A stretch of 64,000 bases of DNA from Emcibacter sp. SYSU 3D8 (GTDB lineage Bacteria > Pseudomonadota > Alphaproteobacteria > SMXS01), in NCBI RefSeq assembly GCF_039655875.1, contig NZ_JBBYXK010000001.1, positions 248,001-312,000 on the forward strand, in the 5' to 3' direction. This document shows positions 57,644 to 64,000 of this stretch, piece after piece. The notes below the pieces were generated by a model. It was given only the letters and a program-made list of their open reading frames with translations. It was not told the origin of the DNA and ran no database searches. The position numbers and the translations under genes were made by a program. Every line of letters starts with the position of its first letter. Positions within the stretch are counted from its first letter, which is position 1.

Positions 57644-58245
57644 CGCGCAGGCTCCACCACGGCGTTCACGGTAATCGTCTTGCCGTTTTCGCCGGGGAAG
57701 CCGGTGAAGATCGCATCGATCATGTAGGGAACCGCGCCGGCAAAATTGCCGGCCGGTCCCACGCTCTGGGCGCGGCCCTCGAACACGCGCGAACCATCGG
57801 CGCGGCGCTCGATCACAACGCTGACCATGCGAAGGGCAAGCGGGTCCCGGTTGCGCCCATCCAGGCTGAAACTGGTGCCCACGCCCATGCCGACCGTTGA
57901 GTGCCCGCCGAACGACGCGCCGCCGATTCCGAGGCTCAGGCGCGGGCTGCTGTCGTCATGCCCGCCTTCGACCGGCTGCTGCCAGTAATCCAGCTGGACG
58001 ACGTAATCCGGCTCGCCACCTGCAGCCAGTTTGAATCCCGCCCCTTGCAGCCGGTCACTGGCCCGCCGGGCATAGAGCCTGAACATGGGGTCGCTCGACT
58101 TGCGCGGGTCAGCGGCAACCAGCAGGGCGGAGCCGCCGGTGGCCGGAAGCTGGTTGAACCGGGTGACTTCGGACCGCATCTGGTCGGGCGCGGCGCAACC
58201 GAGCAAACCAGCCACCAGGGCCATGAGAAAGGTCGATCGCTTCAT
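57640..58245 (-). CDS. DUF4136 family lipoprotein
   Basis: A 201-residue lipoprotein: the lipobox L-L-G-C gives C17 as the lipidated residue ('MALVAGLLGCAAPDQ'). The DUF4136 fold follows, with 'RRASDRLQGAGFKLAAGGEP' and 'DYVVQLDYWQQPVEGG' as the usual first blocks, a glycine-rich middle ('GIGGASFGGHSTVGMGVGTS') and a late 'VVIERRADGSRVFEGRAQSV'. The function of the family is not known; an envelope role is inferred from lipidation. It lies downstream of the solute-binding protein gene on the same strand (38 bp). Confidence 0.75.
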   Translation of the reverse strand: MKRSTFLMALVAGLLGCAAPDQMRSEVTRFNQLPATGGSALLVAADPRKSSDPMFRLYARRASDRLQGAGFKLAAGGEPDYVVQLDYWQQPVEGGHDDSSPRLSLGIGGASFGGHSTVGMGVGTSFSLDGRNRDPLALRMVSVVIERRADGSRVFEGRAQSVGPAGNFAGAVPYMIDAIFTGFPGENGKTITVNAVVEPAR

Positions 58246-58283
58246 GGGCTAACCTCCGGAGCGGTATGTATGGCCGGACGGCG

Positions 58284-60059
58284 CTATTTGCCAGTGGACC
58301 ACCAGGTTTCCGGGGCATAGCCGGTCAGCGGCGTGACGGCCGGCATGGCGATCCTGGTCCAGTATGCGACCCGGTCACCCTTGAGATGATAGAGCGGGAT
58401 CACGTAGACGCCGGCGCGCAGCACCCGGTCGAGCAGCCTCGTGGCCGTCACCAGCCCGGCCCGAGTCCGCGCGGCGGTGATCCGCTGCACCAGCCTGTCG
58501 ATCAGGGGGTCCTTCACGCCCATATAGTTGCGCGTTCCCGGGCTGTCGGCAGCTGCCACACCCCAATAGAATGCCTGTTCGTTGCCGGGTGACAATGACT
58601 GGCCCCAGAAATAGACCGCCATATCGAAATCGTAGGTGGTCATCCGCTCCTGGTATTGGGCGCTATCAACCAACCGGGCGTCGACATGGATGCCCAGGCG
58701 CTCAAGGTCGCGGGCATATTGCTGGGCCACCCGGAGATTGGCGGGATCATCGAGCATGATCTCGAACGTGAACGGCATGCCATCCTGCCCCGTCAGCACC
58801 CCGTTCACGACCTTGTAGCCCAGCGCGTCGAATGCCGTCTTGGCCTTGGCGAGATTGACCCGTCCTCCATCGTCAGGCCCCGACACGGGCGGCGGAGTGA
58901 GTGGCCCGCGCAGGGCAGGGTGGGACGATGCGCCCAGTTCGGCCGCCAGCGCCAGTTCGTCCTTGCCGGGCGTGAGCGGGGCGGACAATTCGGAATTGTC
59001 GAACACGCCCCGGGTCCGTGAATAGGCGCCATAGAACAGCTTCTGGTTCAGCCATTCAAAATTGAAGGCCTCGACCAGCGCCGCCCGCACCCTGATATCG
59101 CGGAACATCGGCCGTCTGGTATTGAACACCAGGCCGTTCAGCCCGGCGGGCAGGCCGTTGGGCAGCACCCGTTTGACAATCCGGCCATCGCGCAATGCCT
59201 TGCTGTCATAAGCGCTTGCCCATTTGCGCGGGCTGCTTTCGGCCCGGAAGTCCACCGAACCTGCCTTGAAGGCTTCCAACGCCATGTCGTCGTCGCGAAA
59301 ATAGTCGTAGCGGACTTCGTCGAAATTAAACCGCCCCCGGTTGATGGGCAGATCGCGCCCCCAATAGCCCGGATCACGGCGATAGGTGATGCTCCGGCCC
59401 GGACTGACGGATTCAACCCGGTAAGGGCCGGTACCCGGGATCACGTCGAGACTCGGACGATCGAACTGCCGGTTGTCGAACCAGTGCCGGGGAAGCACCG
59501 GCAGCAATCCAAGGATCAGCGGCAATTCGCGGTCGGCGGACGCGCCGAAAGTGAACTTCACGCCGCGCGGGCCGACACGGTCAATCCTGGTGACCTGCGA
59601 ATAATAGGTGTGATGGTTGGGGCGGCCATGATCGCGCAATGTTTCCAGGGAAAAGATCACGTCGTCGACCGTCACCGGCTTGCCGTCGTGAAACCGCGCC
59701 TCGGGCCGCAGGCGAAAGATCACCCAGGAGCGGTCGTCAGGCACCTCGATCGATTCGGCAACCAGCCCATAGAGTGTGAACGGTTCGTCGAGGCCGCGCG
59801 TCATCAGCGTATCGAATACCAGCGAGACGCCGTCAGCCCGATTGCCCCGGATAATGAACGGGTTGAGGCTGTCGAACGAACCGGCCCTGGACAGCACCAA
59901 CCGCCCGCCCTTGGGCGCCGCCGGATTGACATAGTCGGTGTGCTCGAAACCCGCGCTGTATTTGGGCGCGCCATGCATGGCGATTCCGTGCATGGGACCG
60001 GCTGCAATGGCCGGCGTGACGATCAGCAATGACAGGAGCACGAGCAACCGAAGGGCCAT
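58284..60059 (-). CDS. extracellular solute-binding protein, family 5 (YejA-like peptide binder)
   Basis: A 591-residue periplasmic binding protein for peptide-type ABC importers. A signal peptide (MALRLLVLLSLLIVTPAIAA) is followed by 'HGIAMHGAPKYSAGFEHTDY', then 'RAGSFDSLNPFIIRG', typical of the YejA branch that imports oligopeptides and microcin C. No permease or ATPase gene is adjacent, so it is an orphan receptor here. An intrinsic terminator and a structured leader RNA lie just upstream (60.1-60.25 kb), suggesting control of its transcription. A DUF4136 lipoprotein gene follows 38 bp later. Confidence 0.88.
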   Translation of the reverse strand: MALRLLVLLSLLIVTPAIAAGPMHGIAMHGAPKYSAGFEHTDYVNPAAPKGGRLVLSRAGSFDSLNPFIIRGNRADGVSLVFDTLMTRGLDEPFTLYGLVAESIEVPDDRSWVIFRLRPEARFHDGKPVTVDDVIFSLETLRDHGRPNHHTYYSQVTRIDRVGPRGVKFTFGASADRELPLILGLLPVLPRHWFDNRQFDRPSLDVIPGTGPYRVESVSPGRSITYRRDPGYWGRDLPINRGRFNFDEVRYDYFRDDDMALEAFKAGSVDFRAESSPRKWASAYDSKALRDGRIVKRVLPNGLPAGLNGLVFNTRRPMFRDIRVRAALVEAFNFEWLNQKLFYGAYSRTRGVFDNSELSAPLTPGKDELALAAELGASSHPALRGPLTPPPVSGPDDGGRVNLAKAKTAFDALGYKVVNGVLTGQDGMPFTFEIMLDDPANLRVAQQYARDLERLGIHVDARLVDSAQYQERMTTYDFDMAVYFWGQSLSPGNEQAFYWGVAAADSPGTRNYMGVKDPLIDRLVQRITAARTRAGLVTATRLLDRVLRAGVYVIPLYHLKGDRVAYWTRIAMPAVTPLTGYAPETWWSTGK

Positions 60060-60107
60060 GGACCAGACTATGGCGCGGCGCTGCCTCGTGCGTAAAGCGC
60101 GGCACTC

Positions 60108-60133
60108 AAAAAAATGGGCGCCATCGGCGCCCA
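60108..60133 (-). terminator. orphan intrinsic terminator upstream of the solute-binding protein gene
   Basis: On the minus strand, TGGGCGCC-GAT-GGCGCCCA (8-bp perfect stem, 60133-60115) is followed by seven T. It lies 48 bp upstream of the solute-binding protein start. There is no minus-strand gene between it and the right-hand genes, which all run on the plus strand. It must therefore end a short RNA that starts in the 60.13-60.31 kb gap. Confidence 0.75.
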
Positions 60134-60252
60134 GTCTGGAGGAATGCGGTCGAATCCCGAGCGGCAGGTCAAATGGGGTTCAAGCGCTCTGGCGCATGAT
60201 GTATGAACCTCTCAGCCGCTGCCTTCGGCTCCTGAAATCAATGGTTGCATGC
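60134..60252 (-). ncRNA. candidate structured small RNA or leader RNA
   Basis: On the minus strand two mutually exclusive folds are visible just before the terminator. Fold 1 pairs 60248-60252 with 60194-60198 (CATGC/GCATG), 60243-60246 with 60206-60209 (GGTT/AACC), and 60232-60236 with 60211-60215. Fold 2 pairs 60204-60209 with 60177-60182 (TGAACC/GGTTCA), 60192-60195 with 60184-60187 (GCGC hairpin), and 60215-60220 with 60160-60165 (GCCGCT/AGCGGC). Together with the terminator this resembles a small RNA gene or a riboswitch/attenuator leader of the solute-binding protein gene. No known riboswitch class matched. Confidence 0.3.
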
Positions 60253-60315
60253 TGACCGCCGACTTGGGCAGGATTTGGGCGAACAGTTTGCTTCCGCGCG
60301 AGAATGGGGAGAATC

Positions 60316-60588
60316 ATGCAGGAGATTCCTGACACCGTCCGTCCGTACCAGAAGACGCAGGTCTACACCGACAAGACCACGCCCGGCATGATGAAGAACG
60401 ACCATCGCGTACGCTCTGGTGTCTGGGCCAAGATCGTCGTCCAGAAGGGCGAGGTGGTCTACGAAATCCCCGAACGGAACGAACAGGTTACGGTAACCGC
60501 CGAGGCGCCGGCCGTGATCGAGCCGGTGGTGATGCACCGCATCCTGCCGCAGGCCGGTTCGCGCTTCTACCTGGAGTATTACCGCTAG
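60316..60588 (+). CDS. DUF1971 family protein
   Basis: A 90-residue cupin-like protein: 'IPDTVRPYQKTQVYTDKTTP', 'MMKNDHRVRSGVWAKIVVQK', 'IEPVVMHRILPQAGSRFYLE' and the final F-Y-L-E-Y-Y-R follow the DUF1971 pattern. In E. coli the same domain is found in YeaR and at the end of some TehB proteins (tellurite/nitrate-related); the exact role is not known. The histidines in 'NDHRV' and 'VMHRI' could bind metal. GGGGAGA precedes the ATG at 60316. It runs opposite to the orphan leader RNA. Confidence 0.78.
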   Translation: MQEIPDTVRPYQKTQVYTDKTTPGMMKNDHRVRSGVWAKIVVQKGEVVYEIPERNEQVTVTAEAPAVIEPVVMHRILPQAGSRFYLEYYR

Positions 60589-60712
60589 GGCACCCCCCAG
60601 ACTGGGGTCCCCCTTTATTGCCTCCAGTGCTGGATACGCTTGCGTAACGGGCATTTCCGGGTCTTGCTTGTCTGCACCTGGGCCGAGTATGTGGCCCGAG
60701 AATGGAGGGGAC

Positions 60713-61933
60713 ATGCCGGAAATACGCTCCGGTGGCGAGCGCGTTGCCGCACAGGAGGTATCTGCCCGCATCCTGACGTTCCGCTACGTCGTCGCGTTGG
60801 CCATCCTCGCCATGATCGCCGTAGCCTCGCATGTCTCGTTCACCCGCGTACTGCGTGAAAATGGCGGCTCGACCTTTCTCAACGTGGTCAGCGGCCAGCA
60901 GCAGACACTCGTGCAGCTCATTGCGCGCTATGCCTCGCAGTACGCAGCCGGCGATGTCAGCGCCCACAATCGCCTGGTACGCGAAATCGACCATCTGTCC
61001 GCCGATCACGACGCGCTGATTGCCCACATGGATGCGGCAAAGCTGCCCGAGGCGGTGATCGCCGCTCTCCGGTCGGTCTATCTCGGGGAAACCAGCCTCA
61101 AGGCTCGAATCGACACCTATGTCGACACGGCACGGCGAGTCGCCGCAGCGCAGCCGGGTTCAGCGGAGATTCATCAGGACCTTGCCCTGGTTCTGGCCGA
61201 TGCCGACGGCGCCGTCTACCAGGGACTGAGACGCATCGTCGACATCTACAACGCCTACACCATCGAGCAATTGCGACGTCTAGAGCGGATGCAGAACTCA
61301 ATGCTGGCCATGGTCTTTCTAACCCTGGCAATGGAAGCCGGGATCATCTTCAATCCCATGGTCAGACGCATCGTGCACTATACGACGGACCTGCTACAGC
61401 TGGCCTCGACGGATCCGCTGACAGGTCTTCTCAACCGGCGCAGTTTCCTCGACAGCGCCTTCGCCGAGGTGCGGCGTGCCCGCCGTGACGGCGCGCCGAG
61501 CGCACTGATGAGCATCGACGCCGATCACTTCAAGCGCATCAACGATACCCAGGGCCATCAAGCCGGCGATGAGGTCCTCATGGCCATGGCGACGGCCCTC
61601 GCGGCGCGCTCCAGAAATTCCGATGTGCTTGGGCGGATTGGCGGTGAAGAATTCGCTATCCTGATGCCCGGCGTGTCGCTCGAGCGCGCAATGCAGATGG
61701 CCGAACGGCTTCGCGGTGACGTGGCCCGGCTTCGAACGCCGACAGAGTCGGGCTTTGTCAGCTTTACCATCAGCATCGGCGTCACCCTTGTCCGGGATGA
61801 CGAGAGCGAACTGACCCCTGCGCTCAACCGTGCCGACAAGGCGCTTTATGCGGCCAAGTCGGCAGGCCGCAACAAGGTCGCCGAGTTCACCGGCGCCGAC
61901 GAACCCATTGCGCTCTCGGAAGGCGCTGCCTAG
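60713..61933 (+). CDS. membrane diguanylate cyclase (GGDEF) with N-terminal periplasmic sensor
   Basis: The protein makes cyclic di-GMP. Transmembrane helix 1 is at about residues 24-44, a periplasmic helical domain of ~150 residues follows (similar to the type IV pilus PilJ sensor), and helix 2 is at about 197-213. The GGDEF domain starts 'ASTDPLTGLLNRRSFLD' and has an intact active site G-G-E-E-F at 310-314. The inhibitory I-site R-x-x-D is R301-D304 exactly five residues before it, so product inhibition is expected. GGAGGGG precedes the ATG at 60713. 406 residues. Confidence 0.9.
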   Translation: MPEIRSGGERVAAQEVSARILTFRYVVALAILAMIAVASHVSFTRVLRENGGSTFLNVVSGQQQTLVQLIARYASQYAAGDVSAHNRLVREIDHLSADHDALIAHMDAAKLPEAVIAALRSVYLGETSLKARIDTYVDTARRVAAAQPGSAEIHQDLALVLADADGAVYQGLRRIVDIYNAYTIEQLRRLERMQNSMLAMVFLTLAMEAGIIFNPMVRRIVHYTTDLLQLASTDPLTGLLNRRSFLDSAFAEVRRARRDGAPSALMSIDADHFKRINDTQGHQAGDEVLMAMATALAARSRNSDVLGRIGGEEFAILMPGVSLERAMQMAERLRGDVARLRTPTESGFVSFTISIGVTLVRDDESELTPALNRADKALYAAKSAGRNKVAEFTGADEPIALSEGAA

Positions 61934-61948
61934 ACAGGGTAGAGCGGA

Positions 61949-62908
61949 TCAGATCAGGCAACGTTCAAGGAAATCGTCAACCCGGTCGCGGAAACGCCGG
62001 GCCAGGGGTCCGCCGAACGCCGGGAAGCCGTGGGTCCCACCAGGGAAGACCTCGAGTTCGGCATGATTGCCCGCCGCAGCCCATTTTGCGTGCATGAACA
62101 AGGTGTCGTCGATCAGCGGATCAAGCGTTCCCACGGTAAAAAGCGCGGGAGGGAAGCCGTGCAGGTCGCCCTGGATGGGAGACACGTCCGGTGTCGGCCA
62201 GGTCGCGGGATCGGTGGCGAACACGTCGCGAAACCAGGTAATCGTATGGGTGTTCAGCACCAGCCGGCGCGCGCCCCAATTGCGCACGCTCGGCGTCAGC
62301 GCCAGATCGAACACGCCATAGACGAGGTTGGCCGCCTGGAACTGGAAGCCGTGGCGGTCGCGCATACGCAACATGGTCACCGCCGCGAGATGGGCGCCTG
62401 CCGATTCACCGCCGATCGCGAACCAGTCGGTTCCAAACTGGGTGGCGGCATGGGCCGCCAGCCAAAGCGCCGCTGCTTCGCAATCGTCAGGCGCGGCTGG
62501 ATAGGGATTCTCCGGCGCGAGTCGGTAGCCCACGCTGACGACAGCCAGCCCGTGGCGGTCGCAGAGATGCTCCAACAAGGGGTCATTCTGATCATTTGCG
62601 CCATTCATCCAGCCACCGCCGTGAATGTGCATATAGACGCCGCGAGGCTGCTCGGGCGCCACCAGTCGCAATTGGATGGGACCGCCGGGCCCCGGAATCT
62701 CGCGTGTCATGGCCCTGGCCGACTTCGGGCGGGCAGGGAAGACGCCATCGCCGCGGGCGCGGGCCTCGCGGATCACCGTGGGCGGCACGGTCTCGATGGG
62801 CGGCGCCTTGGCAAGGGCGGCATCAATGCGGTCGATAACCGCCCGCGTCTCGGCATCGATCAGCGCCTCATCGAACAGCGCCGGTGTCAGATTGGAAGTA
62901 AATGGCAC
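61949..62908 (-). CDS. alpha/beta hydrolase, hormone-sensitive-lipase (acetyl esterase) type
   Basis: A 319-residue esterase of the HSL/family IV group. The oxyanion motif is 'HIHGGGWMNG' (H-G-G-G at 96-99) and the nucleophile is S169 in 'IGGESAGAHLAAV'. 'YRLAPENPYPAAPDDCEAA' is also conserved. I start at the GTG at 62908, which has AGGGGA just upstream; an ATG 111 bases further up would add a leader that reads into the neighbouring promoter. It is divergent from the next hydrolase (85 bp). Confidence 0.85.
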   Translation of the reverse strand: MPFTSNLTPALFDEALIDAETRAVIDRIDAALAKAPPIETVPPTVIREARARGDGVFPARPKSARAMTREIPGPGGPIQLRLVAPEQPRGVYMHIHGGGWMNGANDQNDPLLEHLCDRHGLAVVSVGYRLAPENPYPAAPDDCEAAALWLAAHAATQFGTDWFAIGGESAGAHLAAVTMLRMRDRHGFQFQAANLVYGVFDLALTPSVRNWGARRLVLNTHTITWFRDVFATDPATWPTPDVSPIQGDLHGFPPALFTVGTLDPLIDDTLFMHAKWAAAGNHAELEVFPGGTHGFPAFGGPLARRFRDRVDDFLERCLI

Positions 62909-62993
62909 GACGTTCCCCTGTTTGCCGCTTGCGGCCCCATCATGCCCGGTGCACGCTCGGGCGCAAGGAGAGACAGAGCGCAGGAGAGGGCTC

Positions 62994-63800
62994 ATGCCCT
63001 TCATCCAGGCCGGCAGCATCCGGATTTATTACGAAATGACGGGTAATGGTCACCGGCTGTTGTTCATCAACGGCACCGGCGGCGATTTGCGTAATCCGAT
63101 CGGTCCGATGCAGTCGCCCCTGGCGAAGCAGTTCAACTTGCTGGCCTATGATCAGCGCGGTCTCGGCCAGACGGACAAGCCGGCTGGTCCCTACACCATG
63201 CGTGACTACGCCGACGACGCGGCCCGGCTGCTCAACGCAGTCGGATGGCAGAGTTGCCATGTGCTCGGCTATTCGTTCGGCGGCATGGTGGCGCAGGAAT
63301 TCGCCATCCGTCATCCGGGACGCGTCGACAGACTGGTCTTGTGCGTCACCTCGCCGGGCGGCGCCGGAGGCGCCTCCTACCCGCTGCATGAACTGGCAAA
63401 ACTTGGACCTGAAGAACGTGCGCGGCGCGCCATGGCGCTGGCCGATCTGCGCCGAACACCCGAATGGCAGGCCGCCCATCCCGAAGAGGTGTCCCAGTTT
63501 ATCGGCCAGTCACTGGCGGCCGAACGGCAGCACGCGGACGAGCCCGGCTGGGCCGAGGGCAGGGCGCGGCAACTCGATGCCCGCCGCGGCCACGATACGT
63601 TCGATCGCCTGGACGAAATCCGAGCCCCGACCCTGATATGCGGCGGCCGCTATGATGGCATCGCGCTCGCGGCCACCCAGGAAAGGATGGCCGCGCGCAT
63701 ACCGGGCGCCGAGTTGAAGATCTTCGAAGGCGGCCACCTGTTCGTCATGCAGGACCGCTCGGCCTATCCCGCCATCATGGACTGGCTGAAGCGCGACTGA
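62994..63800 (+). CDS. alpha/beta fold hydrolase
   Basis: A 268-residue hydrolase of the 3-oxoadipate enol-lactonase-like group. The triad is S94 in 'LGYSFGGMVAQEFA', D221 in 'ICGGRYDGIALA' and H248 in 'FEGGHLFVMQD'. The N-terminus 'IQAGSIRIYYEMTGNGHRLL' and 'YDQRGLGQTDKPAGPYTMRD' are family typical. The ATG at 62994 with GGAGAGGG upstream is the start. No pathway neighbours define the substrate. It pairs head to head with another esterase. Confidence 0.85.
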   Translation: MPFIQAGSIRIYYEMTGNGHRLLFINGTGGDLRNPIGPMQSPLAKQFNLLAYDQRGLGQTDKPAGPYTMRDYADDAARLLNAVGWQSCHVLGYSFGGMVAQEFAIRHPGRVDRLVLCVTSPGGAGGASYPLHELAKLGPEERARRAMALADLRRTPEWQAAHPEEVSQFIGQSLAAERQHADEPGWAEGRARQLDARRGHDTFDRLDEIRAPTLICGGRYDGIALAATQERMAARIPGAELKIFEGGHLFVMQDRSAYPAIMDWLKRD

Positions 63801-63848
63801 AGCCGACGGCACTGCCCCGTCAGCATGCCGCGCGAGTGCCCGGCGGAC

Positions 63849-64000
63849 CTATCCGGTAAACGCGTCCGTCTTGTCGAGCGCCGCGATCATTTCCTTGTAG
63901 CGTCCCTCGACCAGGTCGCGAATGTATTCGTGGGTGAACACGTAGAAGTCGCCGGCCTTCACGCCTTCCACCGCCATTCGTCCCACCAGGTCGGCGTCCA
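63849..64000 (-). CDS. SDR family oxidoreductase, C-terminal end only
   Basis: The window ends inside this minus-strand gene; 49 residues and the stop remain. The visible tail ('DADLVGRMAVEGVKAGDFYV', 'FTHEYIRDLVEGRYKEMIAA') resembles the C-terminus of certain short-chain dehydrogenases in which V-G-x-M-[AV]-x-E-G-[VI]-x-x-x-x-x-Y-[VI]-[FL]-T-H precedes a last helix. The coenzyme and active-site motifs lie beyond the window and cannot be checked. Confidence 0.6.
   Translation of the reverse strand, partial: DADLVGRMAVEGVKAGDFYVFTHEYIRDLVEGRYKEMIAALDKTDAFTG

Noticed and set aside
60140-60235. Possible TPP riboswitch, from a CTGAGA and a later GACCTG on the minus strand
   Set aside because: The obligatory P4/P5 elements (GGGGTGCC-like 5' part and the AATGCC/AGGGA 3' part) are missing.
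60190-60240. Minus-strand segment resembling the SRP RNA tip (TCAGG-GCC-GAA-GGCAGC)
   Set aside because: The conserved GNRA tetraloop and the invariant AGCA of the symmetric loop are not matched, and the flanking arms do not give a standard SRP RNA hairpin.

Overview
The window is a GC-rich, densely packed bacterial chromosome segment with no prophage, insertion sequence, CRISPR array or recognisable tRNA/rRNA. Its gene clusters have the order typical of Alphaproteobacteria: rlmE-guaB-guaA; rpsF-rpsR-rplI followed by dnaB-radA-cvpA-purF; fabD-fabG-acpP-fabF-mltG; yicC-gmk facing lptD-surA-pdxA-rsmA; pepA-holC-ndk; purM-purN facing DUF2066-hdaA-ppk1-ppx. HdaA in particular is an alphaproteobacterial Hda-type DnaA regulator. 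The class is well supported; family or genus cannot be fixed from the sequence alone.

Layout. 0-4.5 kb: the tail of rlmE, then guaB, an RsmB-type rRNA methyltransferase and guaA (GMP synthesis). 4.6-12.9 kb: an accessory stretch with a NOV_C/DUF3883 protein, a glutathione transferase, a ribbon-less PhnA protein, a DUF2235 hydrolase with a lectin-like tail, YceI, and an ArsR/SRPBCC pair with a clear palindromic operator. 13-17.4 kb: panB, a YfgM-like protein, bamB and der. 17.5-26.3 kb (minus strand): ribosomal protein operon rpsF-rpsR-rplI with an intrinsic terminator, then dnaB with upstream DnaA-box-like sites, mlaEF, radA, cvpA, purF and an SDR. 26.5-30.9 kb: the fatty acid synthesis cluster and mltG. 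30.9-32.5 kb: a two-gene minus-strand insert (J-domain protein, SDR) next to an AT-rich gap. 32.5-39.4 kb: yicC-gmk converging on lptD-surA-pdxA-rsmA. 39.6-42.1 kb: pepA-holC-ndk. 42.2-45.1 kb: MFS transporter, purN, purM. 45.3-51.6 kb: DUF2066, hdaA, ppk1, ppx and a pseudouridine synthase. 51.6-54.6 kb: rnd and aspS. 54.7-64 kb: a second accessory stretch with a hydrolase-OsmC fusion, CoA transferase, peptide-binding protein, DUF1971 protein, diguanylate cyclase, two hydrolases and the end of an SDR.

Most of the window is housekeeping: purine synthesis (guaB, guaA, purF, purM, purN), fatty acid synthesis, envelope biogenesis (bamB, lptD, surA, mlaEF, mltG), replication (dnaB, holC, hdaA) and polyphosphate metabolism. 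I do not see a clear new multi-gene system. The best leads are an orphan intrinsic terminator with a structured RNA upstream of the peptide-binding protein gene (60.1-60.25 kb), the DnaA-box cluster before dnaB, the absence of lptF/lptG from their usual place beside lptD, and several unusual domain architectures.
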